Under the pieces are notes generated by a model that made no database searches, had not been told where the DNA came from, and worked only from the letters and a program-made list of their open reading frames with translations. Below, piece after piece: positions 12,101 through 23,381 of a DNA stretch of 64,000 bases. The DNA comes from Struthidea cinerea (Eukaryota > Chordata > Aves > Passeriformes > Corcoracidae). Numbering within the stretch: the first letter of the stretch is position 1; every line of letters begins with the position of its first letter. The stretch spans positions 1,135,696 through 1,199,695 of the forward strand of contig VZTI01005062.1 of NCBI GenBank assembly GCA_013397865.1, read 5' to 3'. The translations under genes and the position numbers were made by a program.

Positions 12101-13589
12101 ACCCTGCAGTGGTTCTGTGACAAAAGTGGGTATGAGCTAATGCTTGTAACATCCCTATGATGAGAGGGGTGCTCTCATTTGTCACATACAGCAGATGAAC
12201 CAACCTACCTATGACCACATTTTTTTAGCTATGATTAGATCTCATGACCTTTTGCCTCCATGTCCTCTGCTCTAGGCCATAGTTCAGTACTAAATGAATC
12301 TGTGTATGAAATACTGAATTTACATCATAAATAAAACCAGAGTTGTTCTGGCTGGCTCACAGGGGCACAGAGAATCTAAGGAAAGTCTGGCAACAAACAA
12401 ATCAAAAGGACTAGAAACTCAATATCTAAAGAACTTAGGGATTGAACAAGAACAGATGCTTACGTTAGAAAGCAAGGGTAGCTTGGTGACATTTTTTCCA
12501 GGATGGACCTAGAACACAAAAGCACCAAAATATTTGTTCTGCAGAGCTGAACTGGACCATAAGCAAAACAGAAAACATGTATTTATGACAAAAAGTAGAA
12601 GTCTGAGTAGTGCACAGGTGGTTCATCTAATTTTCCATCTAATTTGACAAGCTGAGTGTGACTTTACATTGGAAGAGAGAAATGGAAGTGTAGGGCAGTG
12701 GATTGCTGCTCAGAGAAAGATATGGAGGGAGTGGCTGGGAATACACGGATCATGAGTGGGAAGGTAACTGTTCTGAGAATTAAAAACACCTAGAAATTCT
12801 ATGTTCCCATTATTTATGTTTCATTGATCTATGTGTTTGTGTATACACATACCCACCTATACACGTATATATATCTATGTGTTTATGTTTCACATGAGAA
12901 ACATCAAGGGCTAGGAATGAATTTTTTAGAAGTTTTATCATTATTCGTTTGCTAATGATGACATTGATGCAGAATACTTGGAGCCAAGAGGAAATGCAGA
13001 GCTCCCCTAACTGGATGTGTTTTGATTAGGAGCATTATAGTCCAAGTCCCTCTCTAATGCTTAATTTTTAGACAGTTTTTCTTGCCAAGACCTTTGCTCA
13101 CTAGTGCACAAATGATTCTTCTAACTTGTTGTTTGATGTCTTCTTTATGTGAATCATTGGATGGTCCACAATCCATATAAATACATGCATTTATGTGTGC
13201 TCTGTGTAAGGATTACAGGGCAGAGGCCTTTGGAAAGTTTTTCCTCTGAAAGTTTTAAGTATCAAAATGTGGCTGCAGGTTAGCAAGCAACTGGCTATGA
13301 GGCAAAACAGAAAAGTCAAATTCTAAAAGCATAAAGTAGGGATGATCTCTTTAGCATTGATCTATCTATTGTCAGCCGAGTACCACAGGTGACAGGTAAA
13401 AAACCCGTACGTGTATCTATGACTTGCACTGAATCCTCTCCCATGCAGTTTTTCACAATGAATGGCCAGGCAAAGCCAGAGGCAAAGAGATGGGTAACTG
13501 TGTAGATAATAAACTGTATGTTTCCTACATTGCCTACAGAAACACACATGTAATTTCTACATACAGGAAACTGGCCTTAAAAAGTGTAA
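9194..13589. other. non-coding stretch, probably PAMR1 intron
   Basis: No exon or RNA gene recognised. AT-rich, with a short alternating purine/pyrimidine TA/CA segment near 12840-12880. Open frames are short and unstructured. Confidence 0.5.
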
Positions 13590-13795
13590 AAAGTGACTTG
13601 GAGAAGGTTAATAGGGCATGGAGATTCTCTGCCTCTCATAACAAAGACAGTACAGCATCAAATTATCAGGTGGCAGGCTAGGAAAAAACTAAAGAAGGCA
13701 GCACATTTTTTGCACTTCGCCTGTAGGACTCATTTCCACAGGACATTGTGGACAGCGAGTGTGTGGTTGAGTTTAGAAAATACTAAGACAAATAA
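13590..13795 (+). mobile_element. old degenerate CR1-like relic
   Basis: The order of motifs resembles the 3' part of older sauropsid CR1 families: a CATCAAATTA...GGCAGGCTAGGAAAAAACTAAAGAAGG block, then a GACTCATTTCCACAGGACATTGTGGA block near 13727-13752, then GTTTAGAAAATACTAAGACAAAT. In less decayed copies these encode the x-W-N-x-L-P-x-x-V stretch of ORF2. Divergence is high, so the call rests on motif order and not on close identity. Confidence 0.5.
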
Positions 13796-14654
13796 ATGTT
13801 AAAAAAATATCAGCAGGGTATGTTATACCAAAAATAGCATTGTAGTTCAGGTAATCCTTGACCTTCAGACTTCTGAATGCTGACAGAATATGCCAGGAAA
13901 GTGTTCTATGTGCTTGTTCTGTTTTTATATAAAGAATCTTCCTTCAAATCTACTGTTTACCACAATTGGACAGGTTTCTGTGCTGGGTGGACCATAGCAT
14001 GGTTGGCTTGATGCTGTCAGAGAAATCTTGCTTTTGATGCTTAATTTCTTATTTACTACTTGCAGTACTTATACAGACCATCATCTGTATTTTCCCAATA
14101 GAGCAAATCCTGTGGAAAGGGTAAATATCCCAGTTTAGTAAATATCGAGGTTCCTTTTAATGTAATTATGTCAATGTTTGATTTACACAAATAATGATGT
14201 GTTAATATTTCTGAGATGTTATCTGAAAATCTATATAAAATACAAAGAGGAATTTGAAAGAATTTCAGTATAAGGCTTTTAAGGATCTAAATTTTTTCTT
14301 GATCAAGCATGGTAGTTCATTCACAACCCCTGTTAAAATGGAAAGTACTTCAAGTACTAACATTCTGAGCAAATGAGCCCTAGTGAGTCAAACACTTATA
14401 CAACATGATCATGTGACACTTCAGAGTAATCCCATTGAACCTAATGGATCTGGATAGGTTTTGAGAAGTGGGATGTAAGTGTGTGTAGAGTTGACATCTA
14501 AACAATTTTCAAAAGATCAGCGCATACTGGTCCTCTAATTTTGACTCCTGTGTCCGTTGTAATTGGTTTTTCAATGTTCTAAGTAAAGAATCATCCTAAC
14601 ACAGTCCTGTTTTTTGTAATAAAGTGGATTTTTTTGAAATATCTGAACTGTCAG

Positions 14655-14825
14655 TGGTGATGTGTAGGACTCCAGGTGCTCCCGCTCATGGTATTGTGGA
14701 AGGAGATGACTTTAAATACGGGGCCCAGGTTTACTTCAAGTGCAACGCAGGTTACAGCTTAAAAGGCAGCCGTGTTGCCTACTGTCAGCTTGATGGGATT
14801 TGGTCAACACATCATCCTGAATGTG
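14655..14825 (+). CDS. PAMR1: PAMR1 coding exon: additional Sushi/CCP module
   Basis: A 171-nt exon, phase 1 in and phase 1 out, flanked by ...CTGTCAG and GTAAGG. It encodes one complete complement-control (Sushi) module. Cysteines occur at M-C-R-T-P-G-A-P, Y-F-K-C-N-A-G-Y, V-A-Y-C-Q and H-P-E-C. The G-I-W-S tryptophan lies between the third and fourth cysteines, and there is no stop. Sushi modules are typically carried on single phase 1-1 exons, which fits. The last base (G) joins TT of the exon at 17482 to give Val. Mammalian PAMR1 as I know it goes from EGF straight to the module at 17482, so this exon looks like an extra, possibly alternatively spliced, module. The acceptor has a modest pyrimidine tract. 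It could belong to an isoform only. Confidence 0.8.
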
Positions 14826-17481
14826 GTAAGGTCACTTTAAGTTTTAATTCTTATCAAATATTTTGGCCAGTGTATTCCCATGAAACTAGACTATCTAAAT
14901 CTCACTTGAAATTTGGTAGGTCTGTGACATAACGCATCTTTTTGTCTTCCTTGTCTTCCAGTAGGAATTATTATTTTACTCTGCTGGAACCCCAGCCTGC
15001 AAGACTTTTTTATATAAAGGTCTGACAGAAACATCAATTCACTGAAAATTAATAACCTCAAAGTCTTTAGGCATATATTCTTCTTACACACAGATTGAAA
15101 ATGTCCAGGACCAAAGCCAAGTGAGGAACAGTGCAACAATGAATAGTTACTTCCATTACTCTTTATGTCTGACACCTTCTCCGCAGAAGTCTGGTGCACT
15201 CTGTGGAGGTGAATAGGGGCTTACTGTATGAATACTAGACTCTTATTTCAACAGAATTTCCCATCCCATTTTTTTGATTGATTAAAATTGATTAAAAAGA
15301 AACTTCCATTCATTCTGACTGAGCAGGATGGTATGCCTACCATTCACACTGGTTCAGCTGTAAAATTCCTTCTTGTCATCCAAAGAGACTTTAAATTTTC
15401 TTTAGTTGATTTGCATTGCACAATTTCATTTCCATATTCCAGAATAATTTGTTTCAATCGATAAAGTTTTTACAACTGTGTTATGTCAAACAATGTACAT
15501 TTTGGGTGAGTGTTATAAAACAGCTGTATATAAGTTCATTTGAAAGAGCCAGCAATAGGTATTCTTTCTAGAGAGAAGTCTCCAATTGCAGTAAATGTAA
15601 TGTCAGGATCATGCCAAGTCCCTGCTGCATGATGGCCCTGGCTAGAGATCTATAGAAAGAGCTGTCTCTAGACTTGGCAGTCACTGAAGTGCTAGGTCTC
15701 TCCTTCCCAGATGTTTTCTCTTTGCTTTTAATAAATCAAAAAGGTCATAACCCTGAGCCTAAGGACGAATACAATTACTGTCAAAGTACTGAAATAAGAG
15801 AAGGCCTTAAGTGACTTACGTGGTCAAGCTTTTGGTACATTTGGAAACATGCACTCTGCTGATCAGATGATGCCTCCAGGCCAGCCATCAGTGCAGAAGG
15901 CAACTTGCAAATAAAGCATTATTCTGTGGGGGATTCTCTGCAGTCTTTAGCTGCTATCAAGTTATCAGTCACTTATGGTTCACAAGTGAGAGAGCCTGTG
16001 AGGTACAAAGAAGGAAAATGGAGCCAAATAAAAAGGAGACAGGACTGTCTGTTTTTCCCTTTCTCCTGGGAGAGAGGAAGTTCAGACATCCTTGTTTAGT
16101 GGATATGACTTGTGGAAAAGTATTTAAGTACATGTATAGCCTTCAGCATATGCTAAAATCCAATGCTTGCAAAGAAAACACTGAAATACAGACTTAGCTT
16201 GAATGATATACTCACTGTTAAAAGCACGTGCTCTTTGAAGTGGCATTGTTATGGCTGGCTGCGTGTTTACACACTTTGCTGAGCTGGGCTTTGTCTGGTG
16301 GCACAAGGTATGACTTTGTGACAGGACAGGGCCATACCTTTGCACTGTAACTGTGCTGATTTCACAGCAATTTAAATAAATGTCCGAGTGCTTTGTTATA
16401 TGTTGGTGCTTTTGTGAACTGAGGCTCAGCAGGCAGCCGAGTCTGAAGCAATGATATGAAGAGGTAATTTTGGGGCAATTGATATGTCCCAGTCCTCTGG
16501 GCCCTCTGTGAGTAGCACCAACACCAGCTGTCTAAACTAGATGTTCACTGATTATCATGCACTGAGACTCCAGGCAAAGAAATTAAACAGAATTGCATAT
16601 TACTGTTGTCCTGAAAAGAAACCTGAGGTGAAATCCAAAGGGAAAAAAAGTACCTTGTCAGCTGCTAAATAGAAAGAGCAGAGGAGTTAAAAATAAAAAA
16701 AAAATCATCTTCTAGCATTGCACAGTGAATATTGTCCTCTAGATTTAGGCCAAAAATCTAAGTTTATCGAGAAAATAACCCAAAACCAAAAAACCAGCAA
16801 GAATTAAAAAGAAGTGGAAAATACTGGGAAGGAGGAACTAAAAGAGGTTTTATAGGCAGAATATAGCATGTGTAAGCTTTTCATATTAAATTTTTATTGT
16901 CAGTAAATACATACGTATGTTCTCTCTCAATTCCTGTATTTCCCTGGATTATTGAGATATCTCTCTCAGTGCTAAGAAAACAAAATGCAACCAAACATAA
17001 AAGCAAAATTAAGCAGTCTAGTTTTATTATCCAAGTGCAGTGAAGTATTAAAAACACAGAAAAGGGAAAAGAATGCCAAGGGCCTGTTTCCTGCAAATAA
17101 TTTAAGCATAGCCTTTTATGCTATTGAAGAAGCCTTGTTAATATTAATGGCACATTAATATCATCTAAAGTCAAGGTTCTTTTTCAGGATTGTCAGCTAT
17201 TTCGTAAGGTTTTAACAATTTGAGAATCTTTACCAATTTGAGAATCTTATGCTTTCAGTGAGACTAAAGTGTGTATTATAAACAGACATCTCTATATTAT
17301 AATTTCTTCTTTAATATTTGACGTTTTCAAAGACAGGAATCCCAGATAGGTCTTGAAAAGACATCTTTAATAAAGTGCAGATTGTTTAGTAACATTTGAA
17401 TGAAATGCCAAGCAATTTGATGGGTAAAAATAATGTAGTGAACCTGATAAAATGGTTACTATCTTTTTCCCCTATCATTAG
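14826..17481 (+). other. PAMR1: PAMR1 intron
   Basis: GTAAGG donor and CATTAG acceptor. No further exon seen. It holds A-rich runs near 16690-16800 and an 18-bp tandem duplication near the 3' end (17213-17248). Confidence 0.75.
17213..17248 (+). repeat. two tandem copies of an 18-bp unit
   Basis: TAACAATTTGAGAATCTT is followed directly by TACCAATTTGAGAATCTT, 17 of 18 bases identical. It is intronic, 234 bp before the Sushi 1 exon. Confidence 0.85.
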
Positions 17482-17694
17482 TTCTAGAAGAAAAAAACTG
17501 CTCAGATCCTGGTGGCCCACTCAATGGCTACAGAAGAGTAGTAGAAGACACTGGGCTCTTGAATGGACGCTATGCCAAAATTGGCACAGTCATTGCTTTC
17601 TTTTGTAACAACTCGTATGTTCTTAGTGGCAATGAACAGAGGACCTGCCAAGACGATGGAGAATGGTCAGGGAAGCAACCAATCTGCATAAAAG
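17482..17694 (+). CDS. PAMR1: PAMR1 coding exon: Sushi 1
   Basis: A 213-nt exon, phase 1-1, acceptor CATTAG, donor GTAATT. It reads (V)-L-E-E-K-N-C-S-D-P-G-G-P-L-N-G-Y, then a longer loop ending N-G-R-Y-A-K-I-G-T-V. Further Sushi cysteines are at A-F-F-C-N-N-S, Q-R-T-C-Q-D and P-I-C-I-K, with W in G-E-W-S-G between the last two. This is the conserved first Sushi module of vertebrate PAMR1. It is longer than an average CCP because of the insert between the first and second cysteines. A potential N-glycosylation site N-N-S follows the second cysteine. Confidence 0.93.
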
Positions 17695-19306
17695 GTAATT
17701 TACAAACTTTTTTACCACAACTCACACAAGCTGCTATGGTTTATACTGGATTGTGTTTAATATCATTTGCACTCAACAAACAATCATTTTTGCTAAGAAT
17801 AAGCTGTCTGGCTAATACCTGATACTGAGTTTGCTAGTTTGCCAGCTCTACTGGCTGCTGTACTCAGACAGAGAAGATTCCAATGATTCCAGAAGATTCC
17901 ATCTTTAAACAGGGAATGTTCCCTAAGACCCTTATTGTCCTCATTCTAGGATTGAACCTGCATAATATCAAAATCAAAGAAGATCAGGAGGGAATTGAAA
18001 TAGAATGAAATAATTGTTTCACGAGACCATTAACAATCAGTTATGTCATAGGGAATAGCTGTCCTCTCACAATCCTTTTAAAACAGTGGGACCAGTCATG
18101 AGTGCAAAAGGCGGAGCCTGTACATTGCAGCCTTGAAGACATGATTAAATGATCTGTATTCATCAAAACACTGAATCACACCTTTAAATCCTTTGCTGGA
18201 AAGGGAATTATGCTCTTGACCTGGAGCTATTCTACTAAGTGTGTATGAAACCCTGAGTGAATGAATGAATGAATGAATGGATGAATGAATGAATGAATTA
18301 ATTAATTAATGAATTTGGGATGGGGAACTGCTAAATTCATTTTATGGAAGCAATTTCTTGACATATGGATTTTTTAAAAACTGAAATTATGCTAATATAA
18401 GGAAATATGTCTTTCCCCTGGGGAATTTGCTTTATTCTGTTGTTTTATACGAAAATAAACTCTCCCTGAAGCATATAATCATCTGTGGAAAGCATCTTTA
18501 TTGATGCTTGCTGTGATACTGACATAATGGTTAACATATAAATTAATCACAAAGAACTAGATATTGTTAAATTACACAGAGCACAAGTGCTCAGGCGTAC
18601 AGATAAAATCCATCCTGGAAGGTTCCTTTTCTTCCACTCAGGGCATCAGGAAAGAGATCCTGGCAGAGTTATTTGAATTGATAAACCTGAATATTTTATC
18701 CTATTCTTAAAGTAAGTAAACTGAATATGCAAAACTAGAAATCTTACATCTCCTTTCTGTTATTTTATGCATATTCAAGTAACTCTGAGGTGTTCCTTTG
18801 CATCAGAGCCTCCAATTCCTTCCATGAGTGCACAATCAGACTCTTAGAAGTCCATAACATCCTGCAGCCTTTCTCTGTATGCCTGCTCCCTGGGATTAGC
18901 TGTGTGGGGCTACACAGATGGAAATTAAGTATTTTAATATACAATTCCATTACTGGAAAAGTTTGCTCTGATACAAAACCATCAGCCGTAGTGGTGCATG
19001 TCTGGCATTCAGACACACGGAATGGTGTAAAAATCTTCCTCTTTCACTGTCTGGAAGTGCCAGTGCAGAGGATGTTCAGTAGCTTACACTGTTGTAAATG
19101 GGATCGATCTTGTGAACTGTGGAGAAGTATTTTTCCAAGGCTTTAGGTTTTAGATCTATCTTTATTTTAATGCACGTAACTTAACTGCCTCTTTTCTTAA
19201 TCCAGTCCACTATAGTTAGTGAGAGGAAAGGTTGGAAATGTGTATGAACCGTAGCACTTGAGCTGTGAATGTGAAAAAGTACTGTGCAACATTATATTTT
19301 TTCTAG
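17695..19306 (+). other. PAMR1: PAMR1 intron
   Basis: No other exon seen. Contains the (GAAT)n microsatellite at 18257-18312. Confidence 0.75.
18257..18312 (+). repeat. (GAAT)n microsatellite, turning into (AATT)n
   Basis: About ten tetranucleotide units of GAAT with one GGAT interruption, followed by ATTA/AATT units. Confidence 0.95.
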
Positions 19307-19373
19307 CCTGCAGAGAGCCAAAGATCTCTGACCTGGTGAGACAGAAAGTGCTTCCAATGCAGGTTCAGTCAAG
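19307..19373 (+). CDS. PAMR1: PAMR1 coding exon: start of Sushi 2
   Basis: A 67-nt exon, phase 1 in and phase 2 out, acceptor TTTTTTCTAG, donor GTGAGA. It encodes (A)-C-R-E-P-K-I-S-D-L-V-R-Q-K-V-L-P-M-Q-V and then Q-S-R. The cysteine is the first of Sushi 2; the other three lie in the next exon. The segment is nearly identical to the mammalian protein as I know it, which makes this short exon certain despite its size. It ends with AG, completed by A in the next exon to give Arg. Confidence 0.92.
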
Positions 19374-21469
19374 GTGAGAATGCAATATCTCAACTACAGT
19401 TTAAAGAAAAAATGTGATTGCTTTTCCCCTCCTCTCCTTTTCACTCCATGTGTTTAGCCTGCCTGAGCAGCGATTCCTACAAATCCACTGATAATTGAGC
19501 AATGCTGGGAGGGGAGGTCTGATTAAGCACGGGTTGCCAGCTGCTGGAGGCAGCCAGGAAAAAATGCACAGATAGAGATGGGCAAACTACAGGATGATGC
19601 TGGAATTCTACTTGCAAGCTTGTGAGAACAGGCTAAGAACAGTTCCTTGGGGCTAGTGATGTGTGTTAAAATATGAACATGTGCCATCTTAGTGCATAGG
19701 GAGAGCACAAGGAGAGAAGAGAGTATAGCGATGCAATCTGCTCCCAGTAAGTTTCACCATCCAAAGCAATATAGCAGAATTTATATAGGCTGGGCATGAG
19801 GGAGAGAAGGAAGTAGAGTAGGAGGAGAGGAAGGAATGAAAAATTAGACCCTTCCTGGGCTTACCCTTCTGATGATTTCTTGAAATAAACCCAATCTGAA
19901 TTAGTTATGTTGCAATGTTCAGGTTCATTTTCGTCCAAGCAGCAATTTCTCATTTCAGGGTTATTTTTGAAGTACATGACTCATTTAATTTTAGTTGCAG
20001 TGCAAGAACTGTCCTCATCTTTGGTCTTAAGAACAGTCATATCAGGTCAGAATAAAGGTCCAACTCAAGCCATAGCCTGTCTCTGGCAATAGCCAATAGC
20101 AGATGCCTAGAGAAGATTTCAGGAACAAGGCAAGCATATACTTCCCAATCACACTGCCACTCTCCAGGTCTGTGATGTATGATTGTAGAGATGGCCCTGA
20201 GAAGTCAACATAAGGCTTTAGTATCCATTAGGGGATTTTTCTTGCTTAAATTTATCTCTTAACTTTTGAATATAGGTCTTTTTAGGCTAAATGTTTCAGA
20301 TATGAATACCAGCTGTATTGAGAGCATATACATGCCTCCCATCCATAAGGTGCCATGAGATATTGGCATCTCATGTTTTTTGGACTGTTTTTAATCCCCT
20401 GAAGTAGAATCTCCATTTGATAGGTCAATAGTGAGGCAAAGTCTGGATTATGCAATGTTGCAAGTCACCTGTGAGTTTGGAATGGGACCCTGGCAGACTA
20501 AGTATGACCGCAGCAGCTCTCATCCTTCTTCCAAAATACAAGAGACTTGCCATTGCTCTTGTTCTTAGTAATTTTACTTTCCTATTATGTATCGCCTCAC
20601 AGATTGGATATGATGGAGGTGTCTGTGTGTCTCTGTGATAAAAAATGAAATCATCATGAGAAAAAAAATGTCTTCTCTGGATGTAGGCAGTACCAGAAAT
20701 CTCAAGGGAAACTAATTTCCTGCTGAATTTTTCAGACATAAAAACGTTTTTTTTTTGTTTAAAAGATATGAGCTTTTAAGCATTAGAGCAAGAGACGCAT
20801 TATAAATGATAAAAATTGAAGTATGACTGGAGTCAAGTTTATGGTCCATATCTAAGCTGGTGCATATATTTACTTCTTAATTATGTGCCCTGTTTCAGCT
20901 AATCAGTACAATTTCTAAGTGGAAGCTTAGCGATTATGAAATTATGAAATCTCTGTGGTGAGGCAATTATCTCTGTTAACTGCTAAATCAAGCCACTTTA
21001 GCAACATCATTTAATCTGAATCAATTCCTAATACTGTCTATTAAAGTATTCACTAGAGAAAAGATGTGCCTAGCTCCCCTCTACTGAGAATTAATTATGA
21101 CAATGCCAAATTCAGATGTAATTTCTTTATTTAAAAAATGACATCTCAGTCCTTTTGTGAGTGGAAAAAACTTCCACATTCAGAGGCAACCGATTGCAAT
21201 TCAGAAACTGTAAAATGAAAAAAGACACACAAATAGGATATGTCTAAACATATGTGTAATTGTATATGTGTGCATATATATGTAAATAAAATAGCTGGGA
21301 TGTAGATGGGAGTATTGCTAAACTATGCTGGAATTATATTTTTTCCTTATTCTTTCACAAGCAAACTTCATAAGATTTTAAATGATACTTAACACAACTG
21401 GTGATACAGTTATGCTAATGATTGCTTTTATAATGTTATAATTATTGTGTTCTTTGTGCCTTGAAACAG
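19374..21469 (+). other. PAMR1: PAMR1 intron
   Basis: No other exon or clear repeat seen. Some purine-rich sequence near 19790-19850. Confidence 0.75.
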
Positions 21470-21702
21470 AGAAACACCTTTGCATCAACTTTACTCTTCT
21501 GCATTCAGCAAGCAAAAGCTTCAAATCTATCCAACCAAGAAGCCAGCACTGCCATTTGGAGAACTGCCCCCAGGGTACCAGCACTTGCACACTCAGCTCC
21601 AGTACGAGTGCATTTCTCCTTTCTACCGCCGCCTGGGCAGCAGCAGGAGGACTTGCCTGAAGACAGGAAAATGGAGTGGGAGAGCCCCTGTGTGTATTCC
21701 AA
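21470..21702 (+). CDS. PAMR1: PAMR1 coding exon: remainder of Sushi 2
   Basis: A 233-nt exon, phase 2 in and phase 1 out, acceptor GAAACAG, donor GTGAGT. It begins (R)-E-T-P-L-H-Q-L-Y-S-S-A-F-S-K-Q-K-L-Q, followed by K-K-P-A-L-P-F-G and Y-Q-H-L-H-T-Q-L-Q-Y-E-C. It ends with R-R-T-C, G-K-W-S-G-R-A-P and V-C-I-P. These are cysteines two to four and the conserved tryptophan of Sushi 2. The module is unusual because about 60 residues, rich in Lys/Arg/Pro, separate its first cysteine (previous exon) from the second. That feature is shared with mammalian PAMR1. Confidence 0.93.
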
Positions 21703-23085
21703 GTGAGTCTCCAAGGGAAAAAAATGTGCACATCTCTTGGGTGAATGAGGGAACAGGATGTGTGTTCATCTTAGATATTTAGGGAGTCACAGCAGTGTAG
21801 GCTGGCTATACTTCCAGCTAGGAGAAAGGAGCAATAAAGCTTGAAGGATATATGTGTCTTTTTATCCACCAGTAGAACTTGTGCAGTTGATGGTAAAGTG
21901 ATCAGGCTTTCAGCACTGTAATCTGCCATTAATTTTTCTACTCTTTTGTTGAGCAAAAGGTGTAGTGAGTCTTTCTCCTGATTTGAAATAGCTTTCCTAC
22001 TACCACTTCACGTTTTTCTGTATTATTTACTACAAATTGGATTTTTCTTTCACTTGTATGCTTTGGCACACAGCTGACAAAACCATCAAAGTTTAAGCAA
22101 TAGAAGGGAGAGTCTGCAATTTTAAAGAGGCTCTTCCTTTAATAAACCCTGCTAAGGAAGGGTTCATATTGCAAACTGTAAGTCCAGATAAAATCTTAAC
22201 CAGAGCTAGTGCACAAAGTAAGTTAGGGTAAGAATGTCACAAGATTTGGTAAACGCCACTACTGACATCAAGCAAACTGTGAAAAATAGATCTTAACAAC
22301 AAACAAAATTTTATTGTTCTTGTTTGTGGTCTTACTTTGAGATCATATAATGTATTTTGAAAAGTATCACATTCAATCTTTTTCACGATGGACATGCACA
22401 CATTATATCCCAGGAAGAAAAAGTTTCCTAAGGGAGGCTAAAAAATGCAACCATGCAATGTAACTCTTTCAACTGAAGTAAATCTTTCATAATATAAGGG
22501 ATTTTGCCCCAGGTCCAAGCCTGGATAACCTATTCCTAGAACAAGGCAGAGCTTTTTCTTTTCTCTGGGATGACTGTTGATTTAGATGCATTTGCTTCAG
22601 CATTCTTGTTGCAAGACAAGTCTGTTCTTATAGGCATGAATTGGCCTGTGCAAAGATTCGTGCCAGGGGAGGCCTCACAATTACACTGTGACTGCCTAGG
22701 ATGCATTTTAGTGCACTGATGGCTTTATGGCGTTTTATGATAGACAAGAATCAGGGGTGCTCTTTCCATTTCTTTGTGCAGTCATCTCATTATAGTGCAG
22801 CTCAGTAAGGTTGTTGTGAAAATTCACCTGGTCAAGTACTAAACCCACATTCCTACTTTACCCAGGAATTCAGATAATAATGGAAAACTTGAATATTTTT
22901 TTAAAGTTATATAAAATACTCCTATAATTTTGCAGGTCATAGACAGAGGCTAATTAGACAACTGTCCTTCGTACTCATCACTGCAGTTTAGTTTCTTTTG
23001 CCACATCCTAAGAAGGAATCAAGAATAATACTCAGATTCTTTTGGGGAGAAGGTGTTACCTACTTTTTGCTTCATGTTTCCTCAG
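21703..23085 (+). other. PAMR1: PAMR1 intron
   Basis: GTGAGT donor, TTTCCTCAG acceptor. No other exon, RNA gene or clear repeat seen. Confidence 0.75.
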
Positions 23086-23381
23086 TCTGTGGAAAAGCAG
23101 AAAACACCACCCTTCAGAAGGCAGTGACCTCTACGAGGTGGCCATGGCAAGCAGCCATCTATCGCACAGCCAACGGGGTGAAGGAGAACAGCCTTCGGAA
23201 AGGGGCCTGGATCCTCATCTGCAGCGGGGCCCTGGTGAATGAGCGCACCGTGGTGGTGGCAGCTCACTGTGTCACTGACCTGGGCAAGACCCTCGTTCTC
23301 AAGACAGCAGAGCTCAAGGTGGTTCTGGGCAAATTCTACAGAGACGATGACAGGGATGAAAAGACCATCCAGAACCTGCGG
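23086..23381 (+). CDS. PAMR1: PAMR1 coding exon: N-terminal half of S1-like domain (His region)
   Basis: A 296-nt exon, phase 1 in and phase 0 out, acceptor TTTCCTCAG, donor GTGAGT. It starts (I)-C-G-K-A-E-N-T-T and runs into T-R-W-P-W-Q-A-A-I-Y, where an active trypsin-family enzyme would show R-I-V-G-G before the W-P-W-Q block. The activation motif is therefore absent. C-S-G-A-L-V-N-E-R-T-V-V-V-A-A-H-C follows, so the catalytic His is kept (codon 23265-23267). Then come V-L-G-K-F-Y-R-D-D-D-R-D-E-K-T-I-Q and N-L-R. GC content is markedly higher than in the flanking introns. Confidence 0.95.

Noticed and set aside
1..14654. Search for the PAMR1 EGF and CUB exons
   Set aside because: I found no segment with an EGF C-x-C-x-x-G pattern or CUB motifs and splice borders. 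They probably lie upstream of the window.
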